Origin: Myxococcales bacterium
GTDB lineage: Bacteria; Myxococcota; Myxococcia; Myxococcales; Myxococcaceae
Length of the DNA: 64,000 bases
Direction: 5' to 3'
NCBI GenBank assembly: GCA_016191815.1
Contig: JACPVI010000078.1
Location: forward strand, 41,903-105,902
In this document: piece after piece, positions 24,225 through 34,247 of the stretch
How the letters are laid out: every line of letters starts with the position of its first letter
How positions within the stretch are numbered: the stretch's first letter is position 1
Program-made: the position numbers and the translations under genes
The notes under the pieces: model-generated
What the model was told of the DNA's origin: nothing
Databases searched by the model: none
The model's input: the letters and a program-made list of their open reading frames with translations, nothing else

Positions 24225-24314
24225 CTGGAAACCTCCGCTGATTGCGCCACCAAGCGGGGTACCGTTGACCAGGGTGGGTATCGCACCATGACGCGGCGAA
24301 CGCAAGCGAAGGCA

Positions 24315-25955
24315 TCACCGACCGTTCCCACGACTTTTATTCGAGGGTGGAACCGGCGGCTGCGCGAATGCTCTCCGCGTACCATGGCCGGAGCGCAAGC
24401 TCGCATACCGCTCGACCAAGCCCACCGCCATCGATCGAAGAATGCCGCTGCGATGGGCCCACGCCACCGCCAACACGATCGAGAGCCAACCCAGAATCGG
24501 TTCCCCTGAGCCGAACACGCTCAGCCCCACAGCGCCAGCAACGGAGAAGCTCACGAGCGCGAGCCTTCGCCAGGCGATCGGTACGCCACAGGAGTAACGA
24601 AGGATGATCGAACATTGCCATGCGGATATGATGCCGTTGAGCGCGTACGCATATCCGACGCCGATGAGGCCAAGGCGAGGCACCAGCAGTGCGGACGCGA
24701 GAGCGACCCCTCCCGCACCCAAGACCTCAGAAAGCAAGAACGCCTTCACTTTCCCTCGATATAGCAGCGGGCCCCCAACGACCCATGCAACGCCTCGCGC
24801 GATGTCCCCGGCAGCGAGCAGGCCGAGTAGGGGAACGGCGGATTCGAAGGACTTCGCAAAAAGAACTCTGACAAGTATGTCTTTGATACCAATGACGGCC
24901 AAGACGACTGGCGGGGTCACTCGCAGAACGAATTTGTATGAACTGTCGACTTCTGCGACCAACGCCTCGCGAGTGGGGGCGGTGGAATAGCGCGGAAAGA
25001 CATAATTCCCCAAACTGCTCAACACGATCGTCATGTACGCCGTCGAGATTGACCACGCCGCTTGGAAGTAGCCATTCAGCTCGGCACCTCCGGCCTTGTC
25101 GAGGACGAAGCGAATCAATGTGAGCGCTGCTTGGGTCGCAGCGCCCGCGATAAGCGATGTCAGACCCACGCTCGCCACGCGCTGGGCAAACCCCCAGTCG
25201 ACTCCCAGTCGAGGCCTGAGGGAGAACTGGGGGAGACGGCGGGAGGTGAGCAGGTACGCGACCACCGCAGTGATCGCCGCACCACCGGCCAAGCCCATGA
25301 AGTGACCGGATAGGCCCCCGAGTCCGGTCGCAACCGCGACGACAACTGTGCTAATGGCGGCACCGGCAATGGTGACTACGGACAACCAGCGCAGCTCACC
25401 GAAGGCGATCAAGAGTTGCTGCGGAAGCACGGAGAGCGCCATCGCGATGGTGGCGATGGCGGCCAGAAGGACAAGCGGCCCAGCCGACTGCGCCCAAGGG
25501 CTTGGAAGAATCGACCGGCCAGCTATCACGGCGACTAGTCCGCAGGCCGCTCCCAACCCGAGGATACCAGTCAGTCCCGTGGAGCAGACTCGCTCGAGCG
25601 CACGCCGATCGCCTTCGGCTCGCGCTGCTGAGGCGGCACGCACCAATGCCGGGCCTGCAATTAGCGTCGCGGGCACTGTGGCGAGGGTGACCCACTGAAT
25701 GATCTCCGCCGCAGTGCCAAGTCCGGTCGGTCCCAGGAAAATGGCGGCGACCTTGGTTCGAATCATCGAGAGACCCAAGGTGGCCAATGAACTGACCGCG
25801 CCAAGGAACGCGGCATACCCAATGGTGAGATCCGAGTGACCAGCGGTCGACGCCGGCTCGAGTATTCTGGGAGCGTCCTGCTCCGGCGATGGATGCGAGC
25901 TAGCCTGAGCAGCCTTGTCATCCGGCTGCGTATTGCCTAAAGGCTTCGGCGACAT
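24315..25955 (-). CDS. wzx: Wzx-like oligosaccharide flippase (MATE/MOP superfamily)
   Basis: 546 residues. A hydrophilic N-terminal tail of about 45 residues precedes 12-14 hydrophobic helices: GYAAFLGAVSSLATLGLSMIRTKVAAIFLGPTGLGTAAEII is the classical first-helix pair with the LGPTGLG turn of polysaccharide transporters. It moves undecaprenyl-linked repeat units to the periplasm. First gene of the left-going arm; the divergent start at 26106 leaves 150 bp for two promoters, in which no convincing -35/-10 pair is seen. A 90-bp gap separates it from the cupin gene. No Wzy polymerase is recognised in the cassette. Confidence 0.88.
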   Translation of the reverse strand: MSPKPLGNTQPDDKAAQASSHPSPEQDAPRILEPASTAGHSDLTIGYAAFLGAVSSLATLGLSMIRTKVAAIFLGPTGLGTAAEIIQWVTLATVPATLIAGPALVRAASAARAEGDRRALERVCSTGLTGILGLGAACGLVAVIAGRSILPSPWAQSAGPLVLLAAIATIAMALSVLPQQLLIAFGELRWLSVVTIAGAAISTVVVAVATGLGGLSGHFMGLAGGAAITAVVAYLLTSRRLPQFSLRPRLGVDWGFAQRVASVGLTSLIAGAATQAALTLIRFVLDKAGGAELNGYFQAAWSISTAYMTIVLSSLGNYVFPRYSTAPTREALVAEVDSSYKFVLRVTPPVVLAVIGIKDILVRVLFAKSFESAVPLLGLLAAGDIARGVAWVVGGPLLYRGKVKAFLLSEVLGAGGVALASALLVPRLGLIGVGYAYALNGIISAWQCSIILRYSCGVPIAWRRLALVSFSVAGAVGLSVFGSGEPILGWLSIVLAVAWAHRSGILRSMAVGLVERYASLRSGHGTRRAFAQPPVPPSNKSRGNGR

Positions 25956-26105
25956 GGCGGGTAAGGCTCGAGCTGTTTCGCCGCAAAGTAGTCTTTCGGC
26001 AGCCCGCTTTCCACGCCACAGGTTGTCCCGGTCGCTCAGGTCCCACTTGGATTGGGCGCCCGCCGAACTCCGACGCCTCCCTGCGAGGGTCGGTCGAGAC
26101 CGCCA

Positions 26106-28559
26106 ATGCTCCGCTTCCCGGTGCGCGGACTAGCGCCTGCAGCTCTAGCGGCAGGATTCGCGTTCCTCGCTGGGCTGACCGAGCTGCGCGATTGGGACAC
26201 CTTCCATCATCTGGCGATGGGACGGGAGGTTCTCCGCTATGCCCGCCTACCGGCCGAGGAGCCGTTCCTGTTCCCGTTCACTGGCGTTCAGCTCAACGCG
26301 GCGCCGGCTTGGCTGGGGAGCGTCGTCATCTACCTCTCCCACCTCGCCCTCGGTGAAGCCGGCCCGGTCTACCTCGCCGGACTCGTCACCGCCCTCCTCT
26401 TCACCCTCCTCTTCCTCGACTCCCACCCCCGCCCCCTCACCCCTGCCTCCCTCCTCGCCTCCCTGCTCCCCCTCGCTCTCGCCCTCACCCTCTTCCGCGG
26501 CCGCGCCGTCGCCCGCCCCGAGCTCTTCGCCAACCTGCTCCTCGCCGCCACCCTCTTCGCCCTCCGCCGCCACGAAGACGGCCATAGCCGCACCCTCCTT
26601 CTCTTTCCCCTCGCCGCGGCCCTCTGGATAAACCTCCACCCCTCCCTCCTCACCGGCCTCGCCGTCATCGGCATCTACCTCGCCTCCGGCACCGCCCTCC
26701 TCCTCGTCCGGCGCCTCACCAGCCGCTCCCTCCCCGGAACCCCCTCCCTCCGCCAGCTCGCCCTCGCCACCGCCCTCGCCCTCGCCGCCCTCCTCGCCGC
26801 CGGCCTCCTCAACCCCGCCGGCTTCGAGCCGCTCCTGGTCTCCCTTCGCTTCGCCTCCACCTCGGCCGCCACCGCCGGCTCCGGCGCCGCCGACGGCTTC
26901 CAGTTGCTCCGACACGCCGTCGCCGAAACCCGTCCCCCGCCCCTCTCCGCCTGGACCGGCGCCCTCGGTGCTCTCACCGCCCTCACCGCCGCCTCCTTCG
27001 CCCTCGCCTTTCGCCAAGCCAAACTTCGCGAGCTTCTCACCGCAGCCCTCTTCCTCTTCCTCGGCGCCCGCATGCTCCGCTTCGCCCCCATGGCCGCCGT
27101 CGTCATGGCCCCCATCGCCGCCCGAAACCTCTCCGCCTTCCTCGCACGCCTCCCTATCCGCATCGGCAAGCTCTCCACCCAGCTCGCCTGCTCCCTCGCC
27201 CTGGCGCCACTCGTCGCCTTCGCGGCCTGGCACGCCGCCCACATCCCCGGAGTCCGGTTCGGCACCCAGCTCCGCCTCTCCCACTTCCCCGTCCGCGCCG
27301 CCCAATACCTCCACCAGCTCGATTTCCACGGCCGCCTCTTCAACACCTTCCACCTCGGCGGCTACCTCGAGTGGACCCTCGATCGCCTCGTCGTCTTCCA
27401 GGACGGCCGCGGCCTCCTCCACCAAGACGACATGGAAGCCGCCACCGGCGGCGCCGACCCCTCCAAGCTCGCAAGGCTCGACGCCAAGTACCACTTCGAT
27501 GCACTCGTCCTCGCCTACCCCGGCTCGGCCGCCCTCACCCCCGGCGCCGAGGCTGCCCTCGGAAAAGACGACTGGCTCGCCGACCGCTCCCTGTTCTCCC
27601 TCGTCGCCTTCGACGACGGAGGCCTGCTCTACCTCCGCCGCGACGGCCCCTACGCCACCCAGGCCGCCCGCGACGAGTACCGCGCCCTCCTCCCCGGAAA
27701 CCCCTTCGCGCCCAAGCAGGCCACCCCCGACGAGCTAGCCCGACTCATGCCCGAGCTGGAACGGAGCCTAATAGAGAGCCCTCGCTGCAGCCGTTGCCGG
27801 ATGATGCTGGGCTTCGTCCAACTCGCCCAAGGAGATGCCGCCGCCGCCGAAGCCAGCTTCCTCCCTACCCTGGGACTGTCACCGTGGTCCGACTACTTGG
27901 CCGAGCTGGGCCTCGGCGAAGCCGCCTCGCTCCAAGGAAAGCCCGCTTCGGCCCGAGCGCATTACCTGCGCGCCCTCGCACACAACCCCGCCTCCTCCGA
28001 TGCGCGAAGAGCCCTGGCCAAGCTCTTCCTCGACGAGGGACAACTCGAAGAGGCCGCTCGCCTCCTCCGCGAAAACCTCGAGTCCCAGCCCGCTTCCCTC
28101 CCAGATCTCAGCCTCCTCGCCGAAGTGGAAAGAAAGCGCGGCGACGAGGCCGCCGCCAACGAAGTCCGCCGCCGAACCAAAGAAGCCAACCGCCTCGCTC
28201 AGGCCGAAGCCTACTTCCTCCAGGGGGCCTCCCACGTTCAGGCCGGTCGCCTCCCCGAGGCCGTCGCCGCCTACCGCGCCTCGCTCCTGCTCGCCGAGCA
28301 GAGCGCCCCGGCGCACTCCAACCTGGGCTACCTCCACTACGACCTCGGAGAGCTGGACTCCGCCATCGCCGAGCAGCGCCGGGCGCTGGAGATCGATCCG
28401 CGGCACGCCGAGGCCCACTACGGACTCGCCCTCGCGCTCATGGATAGGGGCGATGGACCCGGCGCAATCGCGGCCTTCCGCGAGTACCTCAAGCTACGGC
28501 CCCGCGGCCACTGGTCCCAGAAGGCCGAAGAGCACTTGCGGCGGCTGGAGGGCCGATAG
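26106..28559 (+). CDS. Multi-pass membrane protein with C-terminal TPR repeats
   Basis: 817 residues from ATG 26106. Residues 1-400 hold about ten hydrophobic segments; the first periplasmic loop reads LRDWDTFHHLAMGREVL, a pattern of glycosyltransferase-like integral proteins with the WD(T)xxHL motif near the first helix. A soluble region follows (about 410-560, with NTFHLGGYLEWTLDRLVVFQDGR), then five or so TPR units (about 565-815, e.g. APAHSNLGYLHYDLGELDSAI and AEAHYGLALALMDRG). Codons end almost always in C, giving a strikingly pyrimidine-rich strand. Possibly a glycan transferase; not assigned. Confidence 0.75.
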   Translation: MLRFPVRGLAPAALAAGFAFLAGLTELRDWDTFHHLAMGREVLRYARLPAEEPFLFPFTGVQLNAAPAWLGSVVIYLSHLALGEAGPVYLAGLVTALLFTLLFLDSHPRPLTPASLLASLLPLALALTLFRGRAVARPELFANLLLAATLFALRRHEDGHSRTLLLFPLAAALWINLHPSLLTGLAVIGIYLASGTALLLVRRLTSRSLPGTPSLRQLALATALALAALLAAGLLNPAGFEPLLVSLRFASTSAATAGSGAADGFQLLRHAVAETRPPPLSAWTGALGALTALTAASFALAFRQAKLRELLTAALFLFLGARMLRFAPMAAVVMAPIAARNLSAFLARLPIRIGKLSTQLACSLALAPLVAFAAWHAAHIPGVRFGTQLRLSHFPVRAAQYLHQLDFHGRLFNTFHLGGYLEWTLDRLVVFQDGRGLLHQDDMEAATGGADPSKLARLDAKYHFDALVLAYPGSAALTPGAEAALGKDDWLADRSLFSLVAFDDGGLLYLRRDGPYATQAARDEYRALLPGNPFAPKQATPDELARLMPELERSLIESPRCSRCRMMLGFVQLAQGDAAAAEASFLPTLGLSPWSDYLAELGLGEAASLQGKPASARAHYLRALAHNPASSDARRALAKLFLDEGQLEEAARLLRENLESQPASLPDLSLLAEVERKRGDEAAANEVRRRTKEANRLAQAEAYFLQGASHVQAGRLPEAVAAYRASLLLAEQSAPAHSNLGYLHYDLGELDSAIAEQRRALEIDPRHAEAHYGLALALMDRGDGPGAIAAFREYLKLRPRGHWSQKAEEHLRRLEGR

Positions 28560-28644
28560 TTTCTCTGCCCCGCCCGAAGGAGCCTGTGCCAACTGTCAAT
28601 TGCCGCGTAATGATCCCGTGGCCCGGACACTGGGGCGGCCGAGC

Positions 28645-29715
28645 ATGACCTCAGCGCATCGCATCGTCTCGTCCCTGACCGGGGACGGAAGCCTGGACAT
28701 CGTGCGCCCCCTGCGACGGCTGCTCTGCGCGTATCTCACCGCTCGAGCCCGAACCCGCGGCCAGCGCTTCCGCTGCGAGGCCCTCTCCGGGAGCTCGAAC
28801 TACAACATCAGCATCAACTGCGACCTCACCGTGAGCTGCAACTGCCAGGACTACGACGGCAGAGGTCGCCTCGGCAGCCTGAGGGAGCAAACACTGGAGG
28901 AGGTCTTCTCCGGACCAACGGCCCGTGAATTTCGCCAGACGCTGGCCTCGGGACGGCTGCCGCTCGACGTGTGCGCCAGGTGTCCCGACCTTCGCGTGGT
29001 CGCGCGTTCGGATGCCGAGAGGGCAGTCAATCATTACTCGCTGCCAAGCAAGGGTCTGATGCTGGAGACCTCGGTCGACTGCAACCTCAACTGCATCAGC
29101 TGCGCCAGGAGTACAGTCGTGGGCCTGCGAGGACAGCGGCGCATGTCCCTCGAGGATCTCGAGAGAGTCTCCAGGTTCCTCGGCCAGTTGCAGGTGGAGC
29201 AAATAAGCTTCTTCAATCTGGGCGAGCCGTTCCTCACGAGCCGGGTGCTCGAGGAGTTGCGCCTCATCCGGGCATACAATCCAACTGCCTTCGTCGACTG
29301 CAGCACCAACGGGATCGTCCTCAGCGGCCGGGAGAAGCGAGAGGCGGCGCTGCTCACCGACCGCCTCGTCTTCTCGATCGATGGCATCGACACTCCGATG
29401 ACTCGCAAGTACCAACGTGGAGGCGACTTCGAGAAGGCCTACCGCAACATGAAAGATCTCATCGCCTACCGAAACGAACGAAGGCGCAGCAAGCCGGAGA
29501 TTGTCTGGAAGTACGTGCTTTTCCGCTGGAATGACCGCCCTGCGTGGGTCGAGCGAGCAATGGGCCTAGCGAGTGAGGCAGGCGTGAACAGCATCATGTT
29601 CTGGCCCACGTTCAGTCCGCCGCACGCCGTCTCGCTGCGATATCACCTCCATCCATTCTTCAGACGCATTGGGCGCCGGGAGCGGTACGGAATCGTGGTC
29701 TCGCCCGCTGCTTGA
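28645..29715 (+). CDS. Radical SAM protein with N-terminal SPASM-like cysteine set
   Basis: 356 residues from ATG 28645 (upstream open sequence is only antisense-like filler). The radical SAM core starts ETSVDCNLNCISC, a CX3CX2C motif at Cys 146, 150, 153 that binds the 4Fe-4S cluster cleaving SAM. Before it, residues 59-113 hold C-x5-C-x-C ... C-x2-C (Cys 59, 65, 67, 110, 113) around LGSLREQTLEEVFSGPTAREFRQTLASG, the layout of a SPASM/auxiliary cluster that normally follows the core. Further core motifs: NLGEPFL and STNGIVL. It follows the membrane-TPR gene after 85 bp. Substrate unknown; peptide or glycan modification is possible. Confidence 0.85.
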   Translation: MTSAHRIVSSLTGDGSLDIVRPLRRLLCAYLTARARTRGQRFRCEALSGSSNYNISINCDLTVSCNCQDYDGRGRLGSLREQTLEEVFSGPTAREFRQTLASGRLPLDVCARCPDLRVVARSDAERAVNHYSLPSKGLMLETSVDCNLNCISCARSTVVGLRGQRRMSLEDLERVSRFLGQLQVEQISFFNLGEPFLTSRVLEELRLIRAYNPTAFVDCSTNGIVLSGREKREAALLTDRLVFSIDGIDTPMTRKYQRGGDFEKAYRNMKDLIAYRNERRRSKPEIVWKYVLFRWNDRPAWVERAMGLASEAGVNSIMFWPTFSPPHAVSLRYHLHPFFRRIGRRERYGIVVSPAA

Positions 29716-29764
29716 CAAGCGCAGGCCAAGCTGCGCGACTCCGACCCCCATCCCGGAGGCATCC

Positions 29765-30112
29765 ATGGCCCAGTTCGACCCCTACGGCGGGCACCCGCAT
29801 GCACACCCGAGCTTCCTCCGCACCCTCCTCGCCGGCGCCCTCGGCGCCGCGGTGGTGCTCCTCATCATCAGGCACCGCGAAAAACTCAAACCCTTCCTCG
29901 TCGCCGCCCTCAAAGAGCTGCACTCCTTCAAGGAGTGGCTCCTCGCCAACGTCGAAGGCGCCCGCCAGGACCTCGAAGACTGGTCCGCCGAGGCCAAGCA
30001 CGCCTACGAGCAGGACCTGGCCCGCGACCTCGACATCCTCGAGCGCGAGAAGGCCCTCCTCCAGAAGCTCTCCGAGATGCTCAAGCACAAGGAGGACGCC
30101 GCCCGTGCATAG
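29765..30112 (+). CDS. Small single-span membrane protein beside a P-type ATPase
   Basis: 115 residues from ATG 29765 with CGGAGG five bases upstream. N-terminus rich in His, Pro and Gly (FDPYGGHPHAHPS), one membrane helix (about 18-36: FLRTLLAGALGAAVVLLII) and then a long charged helix (40-115) likely coiled. The His-rich face could bind metal. Its last codons overlap the next small gene, which overlaps the ATPase, making a tight three-gene unit. No family recognised. Confidence 0.75.
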   Translation: MAQFDPYGGHPHAHPSFLRTLLAGALGAAVVLLIIRHREKLKPFLVAALKELHSFKEWLLANVEGARQDLEDWSAEAKHAYEQDLARDLDILEREKALLQKLSEMLKHKEDAARA

Positions 30113-30295
30113 ACCACCCCCTCCCGAGCAGGGCCTGTTCGGCAGCATCCTCAAGGCCTCCTTGGGCGCCACCGCTGTCCTCGGCGCCGCCTACCTCGTC
30201 TCCCGCCTCCGCGAGAAGAAGAGCGTCGAGGAGCGCCTCGCCCGCTTGGAAAAACTCGCCGAGAAGCTGAGCGGCGAACCGAAGGCCCAGGCCTG

Positions 30296-30296
<1 letters not shown>
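30105..30296 (+). CDS. 63-residue membrane protein beside a P-type ATPase
   Basis: Start GTG 30105 overlaps the previous stop by 8 bp and has AAGGAGG about nine bases upstream, a strong ribosome-binding site inside the preceding gene. The protein reads HRPPPPEQGLFGSILKASLG, then one Ala/Leu helix (about 14-32), then a short charged coil KSVEERLARLEKLAEKL. Its stop TGA shares one base with the ATPase ATG (TGATG). Size and arrangement suggest an accessory subunit of the pump. Unnamed family. Confidence 0.7.
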
Positions 30297-32407
<2,111 letters not shown>

Positions 32408-32586
32408 GCTGAACGGTTGAGTCGAATCCTGCCGAGGGAACCGGCGACCCGCCGCGGAACAACCGGGGTCGGTACCGGGACCGCCTGCGGCTTCGGGTGC
32501 GGGCCCGGGGACGGGCGACGGTTGCGGAGACGGGAAACAGCCCGTCGGCTTGATCGAGGTGCGCCTCCCCTCGCTTCAGTCTCGGC

Positions 32587-32592
32587 TATAAC
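32587..32592 (+). promoter_or_regulatory. Possible -10 element before the Cys-rich repeat protein
   Basis: TATAAC stands out in the 228-bp GC-rich gap between the ATPase and the next gene, 44 bp before its ATG. I cannot find a convincing -35 at the right distance. Nothing else is evident in this gap. Confidence 0.25.
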
Positions 32593-32635
32593 GGCCACCG
32601 CCCCGCGCCGGACGGGGCAATTCCACGAGGGGCCA

Positions 32636-33808
32636 ATGAGAGTTCTCCGCGCCGCGCTGTTGGGTGGATTGGCAGGAGTGGTGATCGCCTTCGCGCAGTC
32701 GTGCGGCCAGCCTCGGCCGGCCTGCGACTCCAGCAACTGTGGCGGCTGCTGCGACTCGAGCGGGAGGTGCGTGGCGGGGACCGAAGACCTCGCTTGCGGG
32801 CTCAATGGAGGCTCCTGCGTCGCCTGCCCCGCCACCCACGTCTGCCGCACGGGCACCTGCGCGGACAGATCCAGCTCCTGCGCGTCGAGCTGCGCCTCCG
32901 GCTGCTGCCTGAATGGGGCCTGCAAGGCGGGGGATGAAGGCTCGGCGTGCGGAACCGGGGGCGACTCCTGCGTGGCTTGCGCAGCCAACCAGACCTGCCA
33001 GGCGGGCCAGTGCAAGAGCCCAAGCTGCACCGGATGCGTGAGCGGCATCGGCGCCTGCGAGCCGGGGACCAAGGACTTGCTCTGCGGAAAGGGCGGCGCC
33101 TCGTGCGCCCGGTGCGCCGACGGCACCCACTGTGAGCAGGGAAGCTGCGTGCCCGGACCGGCGTGCCCCGGCTGCCTGGACCCGGACGGGGGCTGCGAAC
33201 AGGGAGGCTCCGTCGCGGCGTGCGGCGTGGACGGCGGGCTGTGCCTCGAGTGCCCACTCGGAGAGGTGTGCCAGAGCGGCGCCTGCCAGCCGCCCGCGCC
33301 AGACGCGGGCTGCACCGGCGACGGCCTGAGCTGCGCCTCGCCGAGCCAGTGCTGCTCGGGGTACTGCAATCCTTCGGGGAGCTGCGATCCGAAGCCGTGC
33401 GGCGCCGCGGGAGCGCAATGCAACGGCCCCTCCGATTGCTGCGACTTCAATTGCTTCTTCGGCTTCTGCCTGGCCGGCGGCTTCGACGCGGGTCTTCCGC
33501 CCTGGGACGGGGGAATGCCGAGCTGGGACGGTGGAGTCCCGGCGTGGGACGGGGGAGTCCCGAGCTGGGATGGAGGCGGACCGGCGTGGGACGGGGGAGT
33601 GCCGAGCTGGGATGGTGGACTGCCGAGCTGGGATGGAGGCGGACCGGCGTGGGATGGTGGACTGCCGAGCTGGGACGGAGGCGGGCCGGCGTGGGACGGC
33701 GGAGTGCCGAGCTGGGATGGTGGACTGCCGAGCTGGGACGGAGGCGGGCCGGCGTGGGACGGCGGGGTCCCGCCATGGGATGGCGGCTCTCCAGACGCAG
33801 GCCCCTGA
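32636..33808 (+). CDS. Secreted Cys-rich protein with C-terminal Trp-Asp-Gly-Gly repeats
   Basis: 390 residues from ATG 32636 with GAGGGG just upstream. The hydrophobic N-terminus (MRVLRAALLGGLAGVVIAFAQSC) is a signal peptide, perhaps a weak lipobox with Cys 23. Residues 30-285 carry about six Cys-rich modules of the style GSCVACPATHVCRTGTC, each likely disulfide-bonded. Residues 287-384 are 14 perfect-length 7-residue units x-P-[SAP]-W-D-G-G ending in SPDAGP. Similar Cys-rich plus Asp-Ala-Gly proteins are frequent on myxobacterial surfaces. Function unknown; adhesion or matrix is a guess. Confidence 0.8.
   Translation: MRVLRAALLGGLAGVVIAFAQSCGQPRPACDSSNCGGCCDSSGRCVAGTEDLACGLNGGSCVACPATHVCRTGTCADRSSSCASSCASGCCLNGACKAGDEGSACGTGGDSCVACAANQTCQAGQCKSPSCTGCVSGIGACEPGTKDLLCGKGGASCARCADGTHCEQGSCVPGPACPGCLDPDGGCEQGGSVAACGVDGGLCLECPLGEVCQSGACQPPAPDAGCTGDGLSCASPSQCCSGYCNPSGSCDPKPCGAAGAQCNGPSDCCDFNCFFGFCLAGGFDAGLPPWDGGMPSWDGGVPAWDGGVPSWDGGGPAWDGGVPSWDGGLPSWDGGGPAWDGGLPSWDGGGPAWDGGVPSWDGGLPSWDGGGPAWDGGVPPWDGGSPDAGP
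33494..33787 (+). repeat. 14 tandem 21-bp units encoding x-P-x-W-D-G-G
   Basis: In-frame array inside the Cys-rich protein: 14 units of 21 bp, each coding Pro, then Ser/Ala/Pro, then W-D-G-G. Unit types alternate in a higher-order pattern (S, A, S, S, A ...), suggesting growth by duplication of two- and three-unit blocks. The length is a multiple of three throughout, so copy-number change would keep the frame. Confidence 0.95.
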
Positions 33809-33872
33809 AGCTTCGTCGAGCGGCCGCCCTCGACTCGCCGCGCGTTACAAAGAGCGAGAGCGCACCGAGCTA

Positions 33873-34175
33873 TCAGCTGATGCCCAACTTTTCTTCGATG
33901 GCCTTGACGCGCGCATCCAATCCGCGCCAGTGAGTTCCGGTGTTCTCGATGACCCTGTCCAGTCGGGAGCTGACGTTGTCGAGGCGCGTGTTGAGGTCAG
34001 CCCGGACATTGTCGAGGCGCGTGTTGAGGTCAACCCGGACGTTGTCGAGACGCGCGTTGAGGTCAGCCCGCATGAGGCCAATCTCAGTCTTCACGTCCGA
34101 GCGCAGGCCGTCGAGCTTATCGCCAACCGCTTTGAGCGCGTCCAACATCCGTAGCTCGCCGTTGCCCTTCGCCAT
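33873..34175 (-). CDS. Coiled-coil protein with hendecad repeats
   Basis: 100 residues from ATG 34175 (TTG 34178 is adjacent in frame); GGAGA lies five bases upstream. After LDALKAVGDKLDGLRSDVKTEIGLM come three near-identical 11-residue units, [A/V]-D-L-N-[A/T]-R-L-D-N-V-R, then SSRLDRVIENTGTHWRGLDARVKAIEEKLGIS. The 11-residue period predicts a right-handed or straight coiled coil. No signal or membrane segment. It converges on the Cys-rich gene; the sulfite reductase gene of the cys operon ends 72 bp to its right on the same strand. Confidence 0.75.
   Translation of the reverse strand: MAKGNGELRMLDALKAVGDKLDGLRSDVKTEIGLMRADLNARLDNVRVDLNTRLDNVRADLNTRLDNVSSRLDRVIENTGTHWRGLDARVKAIEEKLGIS
33972..34070 (-). 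repeat. Three tandem 33-bp units in the coiled-coil gene
   Basis: Units 33972-34004, 34005-34037 and 34038-34070 differ at only a few bases. Each encodes one hendecad of the coiled coil. Confidence 0.9.
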
Positions 34176-34247
34176 CAACGTCTCCGCAGGTCAATGTTAC
34201 GGGGCGAAGCATGTGGGTGTCGAACTGGGCGGATGAGATCCCGGCCC

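Noticed and set aside
26247..27494. Antisense frame rich in Glu and Gly
   Set aside because: Produced by the C-ending codons of the membrane-TPR gene read backwards; no start signal or recognisable domain.
33494..33787. CRISPR-like array
   Set aside because: The 21-bp units are contiguous without spacers and lie in frame in a coding sequence.
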